From: JAKAFX01 sp043196285
GTDB lineage: Archaea > Thermoplasmatota > Thermoplasmata > Thermoplasmatales > Thermoplasmataceae
Direction: 5' to 3'
NCBI GenBank assembly: GCA_043196285.1
Contig: JBBYJL010000004.1
Location: forward strand, 1 to 46,977
Length of the DNA: 46,977 nt
The translations under genes were made by a program, and so were the position numbers. Positions 1-8,580 of this stretch are shown piece after piece. Within the stretch, counting starts at the first letter, position 1, and each line of letters begins with the position of its first letter. The notes under the pieces were generated by a model that saw nothing but the letters and a program-made list of their open reading frames with translations, had not been told where the DNA came from and did not search any database.

Positions 1-615
1 CTGCTGGGAACTGGAAACATTCCTGTTTATGAAATGGCAGTAAAAAATACCGGAAACAATCCTTTTACTCCGTCTTTTTCCATATCTCCGTCATATCCAT
101 TTTATGTATCAAGTGGCATAGGAATGATTTCTGCCGGTCAGGAAAGGTACTTCAACATAACTGTCGTGCCGCAAGGGATCAATCATGCCGGTATATACAA
201 TATCACGATAACGGCATATTCAGGACTGGTGAAGGTATCAACGGGCGTTTTGCTGGCAGCAGTAGGTCTCAGTAAAACCCTCACTGTTGATCATTCAGGA
301 AACTCAGTGAACTACCCGGTTAGTTCTGGGCATAAGTTTCCCGTATCGCTCTATAATTCTGGGAGTTCTGGCATTAATGTAACGATGTATATGTTCTCTT
401 CAATTCCCCTGAATTTCACGCTGACACTGTCAAACATCACCTACCTTCAGGGAGGTTCAATAATGTCCGGCATGCTTTCACCGGATGCATTTTATATTTC
501 ACCAGGCGAAAATGTAAACATGACCATCATGTTCAGTGGCGTGTTTTCTGGCATCACGCTTGCGTTTGTGGGACAGGACATGAACGCTGCGGTTATCAAT
601 TTTTACTCCACCTGA
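1..615 (+). CDS. Surface/secreted glycoprotein, C-terminal part (5' end outside window)
   Basis: The frame is open from base 1 and ends at TGA 613-615, giving about 204 residues of a protein whose start lies upstream. The residues are rich in Ser, Asn, Gly, Tyr and beta-branched amino acids, with at least six N-glycosylation sequons (NIT twice in the first third, then NVT, NFT, NIT, NMT). This looks like a chain of Ig-like beta-sandwich domains of an extracellular protein. No C-terminal membrane anchor is visible; it ends in a hydrophilic stretch. I do not recognise a named family. The next gene follows on the same strand after 66 nt. Confidence 0.7.
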   Translation: MLGTGNIPVYEMAVKNTGNNPFTPSFSISPSYPFYVSSGIGMISAGQERYFNITVVPQGINHAGIYNITITAYSGLVKVSTGVLLAAVGLSKTLTVDHSGNSVNYPVSSGHKFPVSLYNSGSSGINVTMYMFSSIPLNFTLTLSNITYLQGGSIMSGMLSPDAFYISPGENVNMTIMFSGVFSGITLAFVGQDMNAAVINFYST

Positions 616-681
616 GGATTTTCAGGAACAGAAAGAAAGATAAATAGAACAATAGCATCTTGCCAATTAGCGTGTGATCCT

Positions 682-1749
682 GTGAAATCAGTTGCATTTC
701 TGATAAACCCAGTGGCTGGATCAGGTCTTGATCAAAATCTCAAGGACTCGGACTTGTTGATGGGATCATCAGGCAGTTCCCGGTCAATATTGGAAGGGGA
801 AAAATTCCTTCAAGGAGTTGGAAAAACAGAATGTACTTTCCTGGTACCTTCAGGCATTATGGGTGGAGAATCACTTGCGAAATTCGGCCTGAAGTTAGAG
901 ATCATCACCACACCTGGAAATGTAACGACAAGGAAAGATACTATTGAGTTTGTGAAAGCTGCATCTTCAAGAGACTGTGACCTTCTGGTATTTGTGGGAG
1001 GTGACGGAACTGCGAGGGACATACTTTCCTCAATTCGAAACGATATTCCAGTCCTTGGCATTCCAGCTGGCATAAAGATGTACAGTTCAGTCTTTGCAGT
1101 GAGCGTCAATCACGCAGTCGATCTCTTTGATAAGTTCGTGGAGGGTGAAGGATATGAAGTGTTCGATGGTGAGGTTGCGGACCTCGACTCAGGTTACTTC
1201 AGGGGGGAAAAGTTCCAAATAAATTACTTTGGTGATATGAAGGTAATCGGGGACTCTTCCTCACCAAGATTTTCTAAATCGGAAGTGCAGGCAGATGACA
1301 TCTCAGGAATCATTGAATTTGTCACAGAACGGATGATTCCGGATGTCTATTATTTCATAGGACCAGGATCAACGTGTAAAGCCATAACCAGGAAATTCGG
1401 AGCTGAACCGGATCTGCTTGGTATTGACATCATAAGGGGTGGCAGGATAGTGATGCTGGACGCAAGTGAGGCTGATCTCATAAAATTCGGCAGAGATAGG
1501 TCAATGGTTATCGTTTCTCCGCTTGGCGGGCAGGGCTTTCTGCTGGGAAGGGGGAACAGGCAGATTACTGGTAAGGTGATGAACCTGGTCGGTTTCGACA
1601 ATTTTATCGTAATTGCATCAAGAAGCAAGATGGAAAATATCCGGAATCTTTTCATTGACATCGATTTTCCTAAAGAAAGTATTCCCAAATATCTCAGGGT
1701 TATAATCGGCTATGGAGAAACCAGGATGGTAAAAACGGTGTTCCGTTAA
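682..1749 (+). CDS. AcoX/ATP-NAD kinase-like protein (COG3199 type)
   Basis: 355 aa with the NAD-kinase fold signature: an N-terminal strand ending FLINPVAGSG, then FVGGDGTARD with GGDGT at residues 106-110, then LGIPAGIKMYSS at about 125-136, a diagnostic block of the archaeal NAD kinase-like/AcoX family. Such proteins are predicted to phosphorylate NAD or a related diphosphate or lipid substrate; the true substrate is unknown. GTG start at 682. The segment at residues 20-60 is longer than usual in the family and may be a lineage-specific insert. A TATA-like AGATAAATA lies about 40 nt upstream. The family call is firm, the reaction is not. Confidence 0.8.
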   Translation: MKSVAFLINPVAGSGLDQNLKDSDLLMGSSGSSRSILEGEKFLQGVGKTECTFLVPSGIMGGESLAKFGLKLEIITTPGNVTTRKDTIEFVKAASSRDCDLLVFVGGDGTARDILSSIRNDIPVLGIPAGIKMYSSVFAVSVNHAVDLFDKFVEGEGYEVFDGEVADLDSGYFRGEKFQINYFGDMKVIGDSSSPRFSKSEVQADDISGIIEFVTERMIPDVYYFIGPGSTCKAITRKFGAEPDLLGIDIIRGGRIVMLDASEADLIKFGRDRSMVIVSPLGGQGFLLGRGNRQITGKVMNLVGFDNFIVIASRSKMENIRNLFIDIDFPKESIPKYLRVIIGYGETRMVKTVFR

Positions 1750-1798
1750 TTCTGTCAGAACCACAAAGGATTATCTATGTCAGACATATCACAAGTTA

Positions 1799-3538
1799 TT
1801 GGATACTGACAGAACTTCCAGGACATTCGCTGATTTGTCCGTATTTCTGAAAAGGGCACCGAAATTCAGGTATTATCCCGCGCCAATCATTATCATCACG
1901 ATAATCGATATTATTCTAACAAGGAAAATCCTGGATGTATCACTTATTGTCATGGGGGGGTTCGTTGTTTCAGCCTATGCCGACCTTGCGGTTACGAGAA
2001 AATGGGACTTCTTCTTTCCATTCAGAAGAATTGTCTATCTTAACTTCTTCACACTAGGACTTTCTTCAATATTTTTCTGGGTCCTCTTTGCATCTCATTT
2101 CATATACATCGGCGGGGTGGCCCTTCTGGCATTCTCATTCACACTAACCGCATTTGTCAGGGCAATGGTATATTATGTTTATTTTGGCGACAGGTTAAGG
2201 AAAGCACTACTTCCAGCTTTGGTATATCCGTCGTCTGCAATACTTATTACATTTATTGTAACGTTGAGCTATTCCATAGCTATATCGACTGCGGTGGCAA
2301 TGATCATATTCGCCTTTGCAGGATATATTTATGCAAACTGGACAATGGGAGATTTTAAGAGAGAATTCGGGCAGAGCCCAGTGAAGGTGATGAACATGTT
2401 TCTAAATCTTCATACGATGAACAACAGTGACCATGAGGGAATGGACTTTTTCTACCAGCTGTACAGTCTTGAAAAGGATGTTCCGGTCAGTGTAGTTGAT
2501 ATCAAATCTCAGACCGGTGAAAGAAAATTGCTGATGGTATTTCCCTATGTTCATCCGGGACCGTTCGGTACCGTGGGGTCAAGCAATCTTCCGGAGAAAC
2601 TCCTGACAAGGCTTTCCGACATAACGCATGAAATAATGGTTTTTCATACTGCCACAACAAACAGCAACAACTGCAGGGATGATATGGATGTCGATAACAT
2701 AGCCTCTGGTATAAGAAGTGCATTAAATAATGAAGAAAGGCTAGTTGGTGTATCAAGGTTCAAAAAACTGAATGTTGGAAAGATCGTGTTGGGGCTTCAG
2801 AAATTTGGAGACGCAATTCTCTGTGCAATCATACCAGAAAACAGATCGTTTGATGACATTGAACTGGAGGAGGGAATGAAAATGATAGCTGGGTTAAAGG
2901 AGGCAGGTGCAAGAGATGCATTTGTCGTCGATGCCCAGAATTTCTTCTCCCACGGATCAAATTCTCTTGACGATGTCTCGTCTCTCATTTCTCCTGCAGT
3001 AAGGGAATTTGGAAGGATGGACACATCGGTCGATTTTGCTATGGGATATGGCAGGACATTCACTGAAACAGCAGGTCTGGGGAAACTTGGAATTCAGGCT
3101 TTGGTTATTAGAACCGGCGATAAGCATAATGCATATGTGCTTACAGATTCAAACAACATTCTCAGGGAAATAATTGATGATAGCCGGGAACTACTCAGGG
3201 GAGAAATTGATAACGTAGAAATCTACACAACCGATAATCACTATGTTAACAAGAACACACTTGATATGAATCCACTGGGACAGAGAGACAACAGGGAACT
3301 GATTGAGGAACTCATTGTGGATGCAGTGATACAGGCTAAGACAACAATGGAAAATGTGAATATATTCCATGGTTCAAGTAGCGTGCATGTTCACATGGGC
3401 GAGAAGGCAGTATTCCAGAAACTCCAGAAAGTGGTTTTTTCATCCATAAGAAGGGCAAAATATCTTTTTGTGATTGACTTCATACCTTCTCTTATAATTG
3501 CTATATTTGCTTTCTCTTATCTGTATCATATTATCTGA
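1799..3538 (+). CDS. DUF2070 family membrane protein
   Basis: 579 aa. Several hydrophobic helices fill residues 25-195, followed by a large cytosolic domain and one C-terminal membrane helix (about 555-577). The soluble domain carries the family-defining HPGPFG..GSSNLPE block (His252 onward) and FHTATTN..NC (His283 onward). DUF2070 (COG3356) is conserved in Euryarchaeota; its function is unknown, though the His-rich blocks suggest metal binding or hydrolysis. The best in-frame start is TTG at 1799, because the ATG at 1777 is in another frame and soon stops. The 3' end overlaps convergent aroC by 8 nt, so there is no room for a terminator. Confidence 0.85.
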   Translation: MDTDRTSRTFADLSVFLKRAPKFRYYPAPIIIITIIDIILTRKILDVSLIVMGGFVVSAYADLAVTRKWDFFFPFRRIVYLNFFTLGLSSIFFWVLFASHFIYIGGVALLAFSFTLTAFVRAMVYYVYFGDRLRKALLPALVYPSSAILITFIVTLSYSIAISTAVAMIIFAFAGYIYANWTMGDFKREFGQSPVKVMNMFLNLHTMNNSDHEGMDFFYQLYSLEKDVPVSVVDIKSQTGERKLLMVFPYVHPGPFGTVGSSNLPEKLLTRLSDITHEIMVFHTATTNSNNCRDDMDVDNIASGIRSALNNEERLVGVSRFKKLNVGKIVLGLQKFGDAILCAIIPENRSFDDIELEEGMKMIAGLKEAGARDAFVVDAQNFFSHGSNSLDDVSSLISPAVREFGRMDTSVDFAMGYGRTFTETAGLGKLGIQALVIRTGDKHNAYVLTDSNNILREIIDDSRELLRGEIDNVEIYTTDNHYVNKNTLDMNPLGQRDNRELIEELIVDAVIQAKTTMENVNIFHGSSSVHVHMGEKAVFQKLQKVVFSSIRRAKYLFVIDFIPSLIIAIFAFSYLYHII

Positions 3539-4607
3539 AGTCGAAACCTGCACCTTTCATCAAGTCAGCCAGAACTACTGATGTCAGTGTCTGGACCACC
3601 GGAACTGCACGTATAGCGATGCAGGGATCATGCCGACCCGTTACAGAAATCTCATCATCCTTCATGGTTGCAAGATTGACGGTCTTCTGTGGGATCTTTA
3701 TGGAGGAGGTGGGTTTCATGACTATCCTGAATACTAAAGGCATCCCGTTGGTTATCCCGCCCAGTACACCACCATTGTGGTTTGTAGTGGTGACGATCTT
3801 ATTCCCTCTGAATGTGAAAGGATCATTTGCTTCTGAGCCTTTCATTGAGGAAAAGTGAAAACCGGAACCAAATTCTATACCTTTGAGGCCGGGTATTGAA
3901 AACATTGCATGCGATATCTTACTCTCAACAGAATCAAAGAACGGGTCTCCAATACCTTCTGGTATGCCATCTACTACAGTTCTGATTGTAGCTCCTACAC
4001 TGTTTCCTTCTCCAAGGAGTCTCTTGATCAGCTGTTGCGCTTCAAGATCTTTTGTTTTGTCAGGAATCCTGGAAGGATAGGAATAAGCAGACTCATTCAG
4101 ATTAAAGCTTTCGTTAAGCTCAATCGGTCCCATTGTATCAATGTAAGACCCGATTACAACACCATTCCTATGAAGCATCTCAAGAGTGATCGATCCCAGG
4201 GCTACAAGTGGTGCAGTCATTCTTCCAGAAATAAATCCACCACCCGAATATGGCCGGTGTATTCCATATTTGTAAAGCATTGTCAGGTCACCATGACCGG
4301 GTCTTGGCTTGTCCTTTATTTCCTCATAGTGATCAGGAATCGTGTCTCTATTTCTTATAAGAACAGTAACAGGTCCGCCATTGGTGTAGCTATCGTCAAC
4401 TCCACTTACAATTTCAACGGAATCCTCCTCCTTTCTCTGAGTTGTAAGAAAACTCTGTCCAGGTCTTCTCCTTTCCATCCATTCCTTCATCAGTCCTCTA
4501 TCTATTTTGAGACCAGCCGGCAGCCCATCCATTGTTCCCCCAACGAGGATACCATGAGACTCTCCGAATATCGTAAGGGCAATATTTCCTCTAAGTGTGA
4601 ATGACAT
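3531..4607 (-). CDS. aroC: Chorismate synthase
   Basis: 358 aa, the normal family length. It converts 5-enolpyruvylshikimate-3-phosphate to chorismate with reduced FMN as cofactor, the last step of the shikimate pathway, in the cytosol. Signatures seen: FGESHG at residues 14-19, RPGHGDL followed by YSGGGFISGRMTA near residues 103-130, and GRHDPCIAIRAVPV near the C terminus. No other aro gene is in the window. It overlaps convergent DUF2070 by 8 nt. The opposite strand also stays open for over 200 codons here, which is a shadow of this gene. Confidence 0.97.
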   Translation of the reverse strand: MSFTLRGNIALTIFGESHGILVGGTMDGLPAGLKIDRGLMKEWMERRRPGQSFLTTQRKEEDSVEIVSGVDDSYTNGGPVTVLIRNRDTIPDHYEEIKDKPRPGHGDLTMLYKYGIHRPYSGGGFISGRMTAPLVALGSITLEMLHRNGVVIGSYIDTMGPIELNESFNLNESAYSYPSRIPDKTKDLEAQQLIKRLLGEGNSVGATIRTVVDGIPEGIGDPFFDSVESKISHAMFSIPGLKGIEFGSGFHFSSMKGSEANDPFTFRGNKIVTTTNHNGGVLGGITNGMPLVFRIVMKPTSSIKIPQKTVNLATMKDDEISVTGRHDPCIAIRAVPVVQTLTSVVLADLMKGAGFDFR

Positions 4608-4694
4608 AATTTACACTATGAGTATTTCATAACGGTATCTTAATCTTGATCCATAGTGAGATATGGAAAAAAATACGCAATAGAGGAACCTAAA

Positions 4695-4946
4695 GTGACC
4701 GCCTCTCCGATCTTGCATGGTTTCCTTTTCCAAAGGTTACTGGAAGGACCACATTGGGTTGAGTTTCCCTCGGTCAGAAGGTATTCTATTCACAATGCTA
4801 AACCACCTAATTTAACGGATGCATGCATGGATCAATATGCAATCCTACCACCATCATTTCTGTCTGCCGGTAGACAGGAAATATGTTGATTTTCAATATA
4901 AATTCGTTCGATCTCATTTACTATCTTGCGAAAGAGGAATTCCTGC
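4695..4946. repeat. Decayed dispersed repeat, copy A
   Basis: This stretch aligns with 24111-24390. Shared blocks include GTGACC.CCTCTC at the left edge, CCCTCGGT, CACAATGCTA..CCACCT, TCTGT.TGCC..AGACAG and TTGATTTT.AATAT towards the right, then ATCTTGC.AAAG. By eye about two thirds of positions agree, and copy A lacks some 30 nt near its middle. On the minus strand both copies share a reading frame of about 40-50 residues (pattern LC-F-KI-EI-I-NQ-I-CL-A-R) that is then broken by stops. It is probably the remnant of a mobile gene; the family is not identified. Confidence 0.7.
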
Positions 4947-5113
4947 TTGCACAGGTTAATCACACTTATTGGAATTTTCGCCACCGGTAAAGAGGTAGAT
5001 GTCTCCTGATTTCTGGCAATGAAAGCAGTTCTAAATGACACTCAATTTCAGTCGTCAAAACAGAAGAAAACATTGCTCTCTCACTTGAAAAATACAAAAA
5101 AAATTTGCAAAAG

Positions 5114-5120
5114 TATTAAT
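5114..5120 (+). promoter_or_regulatory. TATA-like box of lon
   Basis: TATTAAT lies 23-29 nt before the GTG start of lon. Archaeal transcription begins about 25 nt downstream of the TATA centre, which puts the start site at or next to the GTG, so a leaderless message is expected. No Shine-Dalgarno site is seen, which agrees with this. Confidence 0.5.
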
Positions 5121-5142
5121 CACTAGATTCAATGTCAATCTT

Positions 5143-7101
5143 GTGAGTGAAACTTTAGAGGATGTGGAATCTTGGGTCAAGAAGCAGAATATTGCTTCTA
5201 CTAAAGAGGTTCCTGTTCCCAAGATACTGTATGATCAGGTAATAGGGCAGGATGAGGCTGCATATGTAGTGAAGAAGGCAGCTATCCAGAAGAGACATGT
5301 ACTCCTTATTGGCGATCCAGGGACTGGCAAGTCAATGCTTGCACAGTCAATGACAGATTTTCTTCCAAAAGAAGATCTCGAGGATATTGTAGTTTTTCCA
5401 AATTCGGAGGATCCCAACAGGCCAAAAATAAAGACATTTCCAGCGGGAAAGGGAAAAGAGATTGTAAAGCAGTATCAGATCAAGGCTGAAAGGGACAAGA
5501 AAGAGAGATCAAGAGGTCTTCTTCTTGTTATATTAACAGTATTTTTTGGCGGAATACTGCTTGCAATATTCCTGAATGATTATGTCATAGCTTTTATGGC
5601 ACTCATAGCGGCCGCTGTGCTTTATATGGCACTAGCTTTCAATCCCGCTTTCAGGATGGAGAGGAGCATGGCACCCAAATTACTTGTTAGTCATACTCCA
5701 AATGACAAGCCTCCATTCGTCGACTCTACAGGATCGCATTCGGGCGCTTTACTGGGCGATGTCAGGCACGATCCATTCCAGTCAGGCGGACTGGAAACGC
5801 CTGCACATGAGCGTGTAGAAGCAGGTAATATACATAAGGCGCATCGAGGAGTACTCTTCATTGACGAGATAAACCTTCTGAGGCTGGAGAGTCAGCAGGC
5901 TCTTTTGACAGCTATGCAGGAAAAGAAGTTCTCCATTTCCGGGCAGAGTGAAAGAAGTGCCGGGGCTATGGTGCAGACAGAACCAGTCCCATGCGACTTT
6001 GTCCTTGTGGCAGCTGGAAACTTGGATGCAATTCAGGGAATGCACCCTGCATTGAGATCAAGAATTAGGGGATATGGTTACGAGGTTTACGTTCAGAGTA
6101 CAATGGATGACAACGAAGAGAACAGGAAAAAACTAATCCAGTTTATTGCACAGGAAGTAACCAAAGATAAAAAGATACCACACTTCGATGAATCTGCAAT
6201 TATAGAGGTAATAAAGGAAGCTCAGAAAAGATCAGGAAGGAAGGGAAAATTGACTCTGAGACTGAGGGAACTTGGCGGTTTGATCAGGGTAGCAGGAGAC
6301 ATTGCCGTGACTGAAAAAGCAGATCTTGTAACTGCTAAGCATGTCACCTCTGCCAAGAATCTAAGCAAGCCTCTGGAACAGCAGGTTGCAGACAGATCGG
6401 TGGAGGTAAAGAAACTCTACAAAACTTTCAAGACAGAAGGGAATGCAGTAGGTATGGTGAATGGTCTTGCAGTGGTGGGTGCGGATACGGGCATGGCAGA
6501 TTATACAGGAATAGTAATGCCTATTGTCGCCGAAGTAACACCATCACAGCATAAGGGCAATGGTAGCGTGGTAGCGACTGGGAAACTTGGCGAAATAGCA
6601 AAGGAAGCAGTGCAGAACGTTTCCGCGGTCTTCAAGAAGATATCCGGCAAGGATATTTCTGACTTGGACATACATATTCAGTTCATCGGCACTTATGAGG
6701 GTGTAGAAGGGGATTCTGCCAGCGTGTCGATTGCAACTGCAGTTATTTCGGCCATTGAGGAAATCCCGGTAGATCAGTCCATTGCGATGACCGGATCATT
6801 GAGCGTGAGGGGAAATGTTCTACCCGTTGGAGGCGTTACAGCTAAGGTGGAGGCTGCGATAGAGACCGGCCTGAAGAAAGTAATCGTTCCAGAATCCAAC
6901 ATGGGCGATATAATACTTGATGAGTCGCATAAGGACAAGATTGAGATTATCCCTGTTTCCAATATAATGGAAGTTCTTCAGCATGCATTGGAATCTACCC
7001 CCGAAAGGAAAACGTTCTTTGACAAGGTCTCAAATATACTGAATCCAAGCAAAGTCGGAAGCAGCAAAGTCTCGGGGCGACAGGGCCCGAATGTCGTTTG
7101 A
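5143..7101 (+). CDS. lon: Archaeal membrane-anchored Lon protease (LonB type)
   Basis: 652 aa ATP-dependent protease that degrades damaged and short-lived proteins at the inner face of the membrane. Domains in order: AAA+ with Walker A GDPGTGKS (57-64); two membrane helices (about 125-144 and 147-166) inserted in the ATPase domain, as in archaeal LonB; Walker B with Asp241-Glu242 (LFIDEIN); a sensor region; and a C-terminal peptidase domain with catalytic Ser525 (EGDSAS) and Lys568 (TAKVEAA). The 43-residue Ser-Lys spacing matches the family. The start is GTG at 5143, set by the upstream TATA box. The stop overlaps the next gene by 11 nt. Confidence 0.97.
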   Translation: MSETLEDVESWVKKQNIASTKEVPVPKILYDQVIGQDEAAYVVKKAAIQKRHVLLIGDPGTGKSMLAQSMTDFLPKEDLEDIVVFPNSEDPNRPKIKTFPAGKGKEIVKQYQIKAERDKKERSRGLLLVILTVFFGGILLAIFLNDYVIAFMALIAAAVLYMALAFNPAFRMERSMAPKLLVSHTPNDKPPFVDSTGSHSGALLGDVRHDPFQSGGLETPAHERVEAGNIHKAHRGVLFIDEINLLRLESQQALLTAMQEKKFSISGQSERSAGAMVQTEPVPCDFVLVAAGNLDAIQGMHPALRSRIRGYGYEVYVQSTMDDNEENRKKLIQFIAQEVTKDKKIPHFDESAIIEVIKEAQKRSGRKGKLTLRLRELGGLIRVAGDIAVTEKADLVTAKHVTSAKNLSKPLEQQVADRSVEVKKLYKTFKTEGNAVGMVNGLAVVGADTGMADYTGIVMPIVAEVTPSQHKGNGSVVATGKLGEIAKEAVQNVSAVFKKISGKDISDLDIHIQFIGTYEGVEGDSASVSIATAVISAIEEIPVDQSIAMTGSLSVRGNVLPVGGVTAKVEAAIETGLKKVIVPESNMGDIILDESHKDKIEIIPVSNIMEVLQHALESTPERKTFFDKVSNILNPSKVGSSKVSGRQGPNVV

Positions 7102-7546
7102 GTTCAGTTACGTCAAATTTTCGGATCTATCACTGGCAAAAGAAGTGATAGATTTCTGCAGATCAAGGGATTCTATATTCCAGCTTTTAAGATGCAGTTC
7201 ATTGATTTCTGAAGAGCAGGTACACATAGCGCTTGACATGATGGATAATATCAAAGGGAAGGTGAACATAACAGATGATGGTATCCTTCTCATGCTGCTG
7301 CTGGCGGGGACTAACCAAATAAAGGTAGCAGAAGAAAGGGTGGGAATACGCACCGGATACGATGAATATCTGTGTGTTTATGCGAATAGAAAAGATCTGG
7401 ATGAATTTATCAATATATTCGGCAGACTTGTGAACCTTACCCAACCAGTTCTCCCGAAAAAGGATCTGTCCAGAGATACAGATACATTCATGCAACTTTC
7501 GCGGGCCAGACTTATGTTGCTCAATTCGTCTGCAATCTCCACCTGA
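7091..7546 (+). CDS. Cgi121-like KEOPS complex subunit (probable)
   Basis: 151 aa. The centre (about residues 45-80) runs EEQVHIALDMMDN..., then ILLMLLLAGTNQIKVAEERVGI, which matches the Cgi121 pattern of an N-terminal helical part followed by a strain-variable 'S/AG.RQI..A....GI' block. Cgi121 binds the Bud32 kinase in KEOPS, the complex that makes the N6-threonylcarbamoyl group of tRNA position 37. Kae1 and Bud32 are not in the window. The ATG lies inside the lon stop region (11-nt overlap), so it is likely co-translated with lon. The family match rests on weak sequence similarity seen by eye. Confidence 0.6.
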   Translation: MSFEFSYVKFSDLSLAKEVIDFCRSRDSIFQLLRCSSLISEEQVHIALDMMDNIKGKVNITDDGILLMLLLAGTNQIKVAEERVGIRTGYDEYLCVYANRKDLDEFINIFGRLVNLTQPVLPKKDLSRDTDTFMQLSRARLMLLNSSAIST

Positions 7547-7601
7547 ACATTCTGGTTACTTACAAACAAGATTTAATTACATCGATGATCTGAGGATTTT
7601 T

Positions 7602-7898
7602 ATGTACATGGTATTTTCCCTTAAAAAAATTAAGCGAGGAGTCATAGACAGTCTTATGACGGATGATGTGGTGGGAAGGCAGTCAATAAATTTCAGAGAC
7701 GGCCCTTTGTACGGATTCCAGGATGATGAACTGGTACTTATAATTGAAGGAAGCGAGGCTGCACTTTCAAAGGCTAGGAAAATTGCCGGGGACTCAGTCT
7801 CTTTAGTCCCTGACGCAAGAGCCAAAATAATATACGATAAATTCCGTGATGAAGAGACAAAGGCAGACGAGGGACTGGGATTCATCTTTGGCCAATGA
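7602..7898 (+). CDS. Small protein of unknown function
   Basis: 98 aa, not recognised. It has a basic N terminus (KKIKR), a central segment ending DDELVLIIEGSEAAL that looks like a small alpha/beta domain, and an acidic C terminus. ATG at 7602, with an alternative at 7608; a TGAGG lies 7-10 nt upstream as a possible ribosome site. Its stop overlaps the start of the UPF0200 kinase by 11 nt, and composition matches the neighbours, so it is probably a real gene co-translated with the kinase. Confidence 0.6.
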   Translation: MYMVFSLKKIKRGVIDSLMTDDVVGRQSINFRDGPLYGFQDDELVLIIEGSEAALSKARKIAGDSVSLVPDARAKIIYDKFRDEETKADEGLGFIFGQ

Positions 7899-8451
7899 GA
7901 AGAGCATAATCCTTTCCGTAACTGGTATGCCAGGATCCGGGAAGGACGAATTCATCAAGGTTGCAAAAAACTTTGGGTTTTATGATTATCACATGGGAAA
8001 TACCGTACGAAACTACGCTATGACCAATAAAATCGTCCTCAGTGATTCTGAAATAGGAAAATTTGCATCTGGTGAAAGGGAGAAGCATGGAATGGATATA
8101 TGGGCAAGAAGAACCTACGACATGATCAGCCATCACAGATTAGTCGTAATAGATGGAATAAGGAATTATGAGGAGGTTGAGTACTTCGCCACGAATATGA
8201 CTAATTTCAGTATAGTTGCAATATTTGCTAACCGGTTCACCAGGCTGCAGAGAATACTAAAAAGAAACAGGCCAGACGATATCCAAAACATGGAAGGACT
8301 AATAGCAAGGGATAACAGAGAACTCACATGGGGCATCGGAAAGGTGATTGCTCTATCAGATTATATGATAGTCAATGATGCAACTCTTGAAGATTTTAGA
8401 GAAAAATCGTCTAATCTGATCAGGGTTATAACAGTTAAAGGAGAATATTAA
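7888..8451 (+). CDS. UPF0200 family P-loop kinase (dephospho-CoA kinase-like)
   Basis: 187 aa from the TTG at 7888. The P-loop GMPGSGKDE lies at about residues 11-19, as expected for this archaeal family, and is followed by the conserved HMGNTVR, VVIDGIRNYEEVE and RD.RE..WGIG...ALSDY.I.N blocks. UPF0200 proteins resemble dephospho-CoA and adenylate kinases; the substrate is unknown. Upstream ATG/GTG codons at 7846-7849 would add a polar tail not seen in the family and increase the overlap with the previous gene, so TTG is preferred. It ends before a hairpin and convergent purQ. Confidence 0.85.
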   Translation: MANEKSIILSVTGMPGSGKDEFIKVAKNFGFYDYHMGNTVRNYAMTNKIVLSDSEIGKFASGEREKHGMDIWARRTYDMISHHRLVVIDGIRNYEEVEYFATNMTNFSIVAIFANRFTRLQRILKRNRPDDIQNMEGLIARDNRELTWGIGKVIALSDYMIVNDATLEDFREKSSNLIRVITVKGEY

Positions 8452-8483
8452 GCACTGCTATGCAACATATGAGTAATTGCTGA

Positions 8484-8516
8484 AGAACTTTTCAGACTTA
8501 TGCACAAAAAAGTTCT
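8484..8516. terminator. Inverted repeat between convergent genes
   Basis: AGAACTTTT (8484-8492) and AAAAGTTCT (8508-8516) form a perfect 9-bp stem with a 15-nt loop, 32 nt after the UPF0200 kinase stop and 65 nt before the purQ stop on the other strand. Its placement between convergent genes suggests a two-way transcription end, although archaeal termination usually depends on T-tracts and not on hairpins. Confidence 0.4.
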
Positions 8517-8580
8517 GATCCTTCAGAGAGGAGAGAATCTCAGATAAGGATTTTGGAATGGCAGAGCATCAACATAATCA

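Larger units (their letters stand above)
4608..5142. other. 535-nt intergenic region between aroC and lon
   Basis: No intact gene is seen. The region holds one copy of a decayed repeat (4695-4946, listed separately) and, just before lon, an A-rich stretch and a TATA-like box. Short open frames inside the repeat are interrupted by stops. It separates two divergently transcribed genes, so both promoters must lie within it. Confidence 0.7.

Noticed and set aside
1777..1809. ATG 1777 as start of the DUF2070 gene
   Set aside because: It is in a different frame and meets a stop after ten codons.
3909..4604. Long plus-strand open frame (231 codons) opposite aroC
   Set aside because: It lies entirely antisense to a clearly functional chorismate synthase, has no recognisable motif and no ribosome site; it is a codon-bias shadow.
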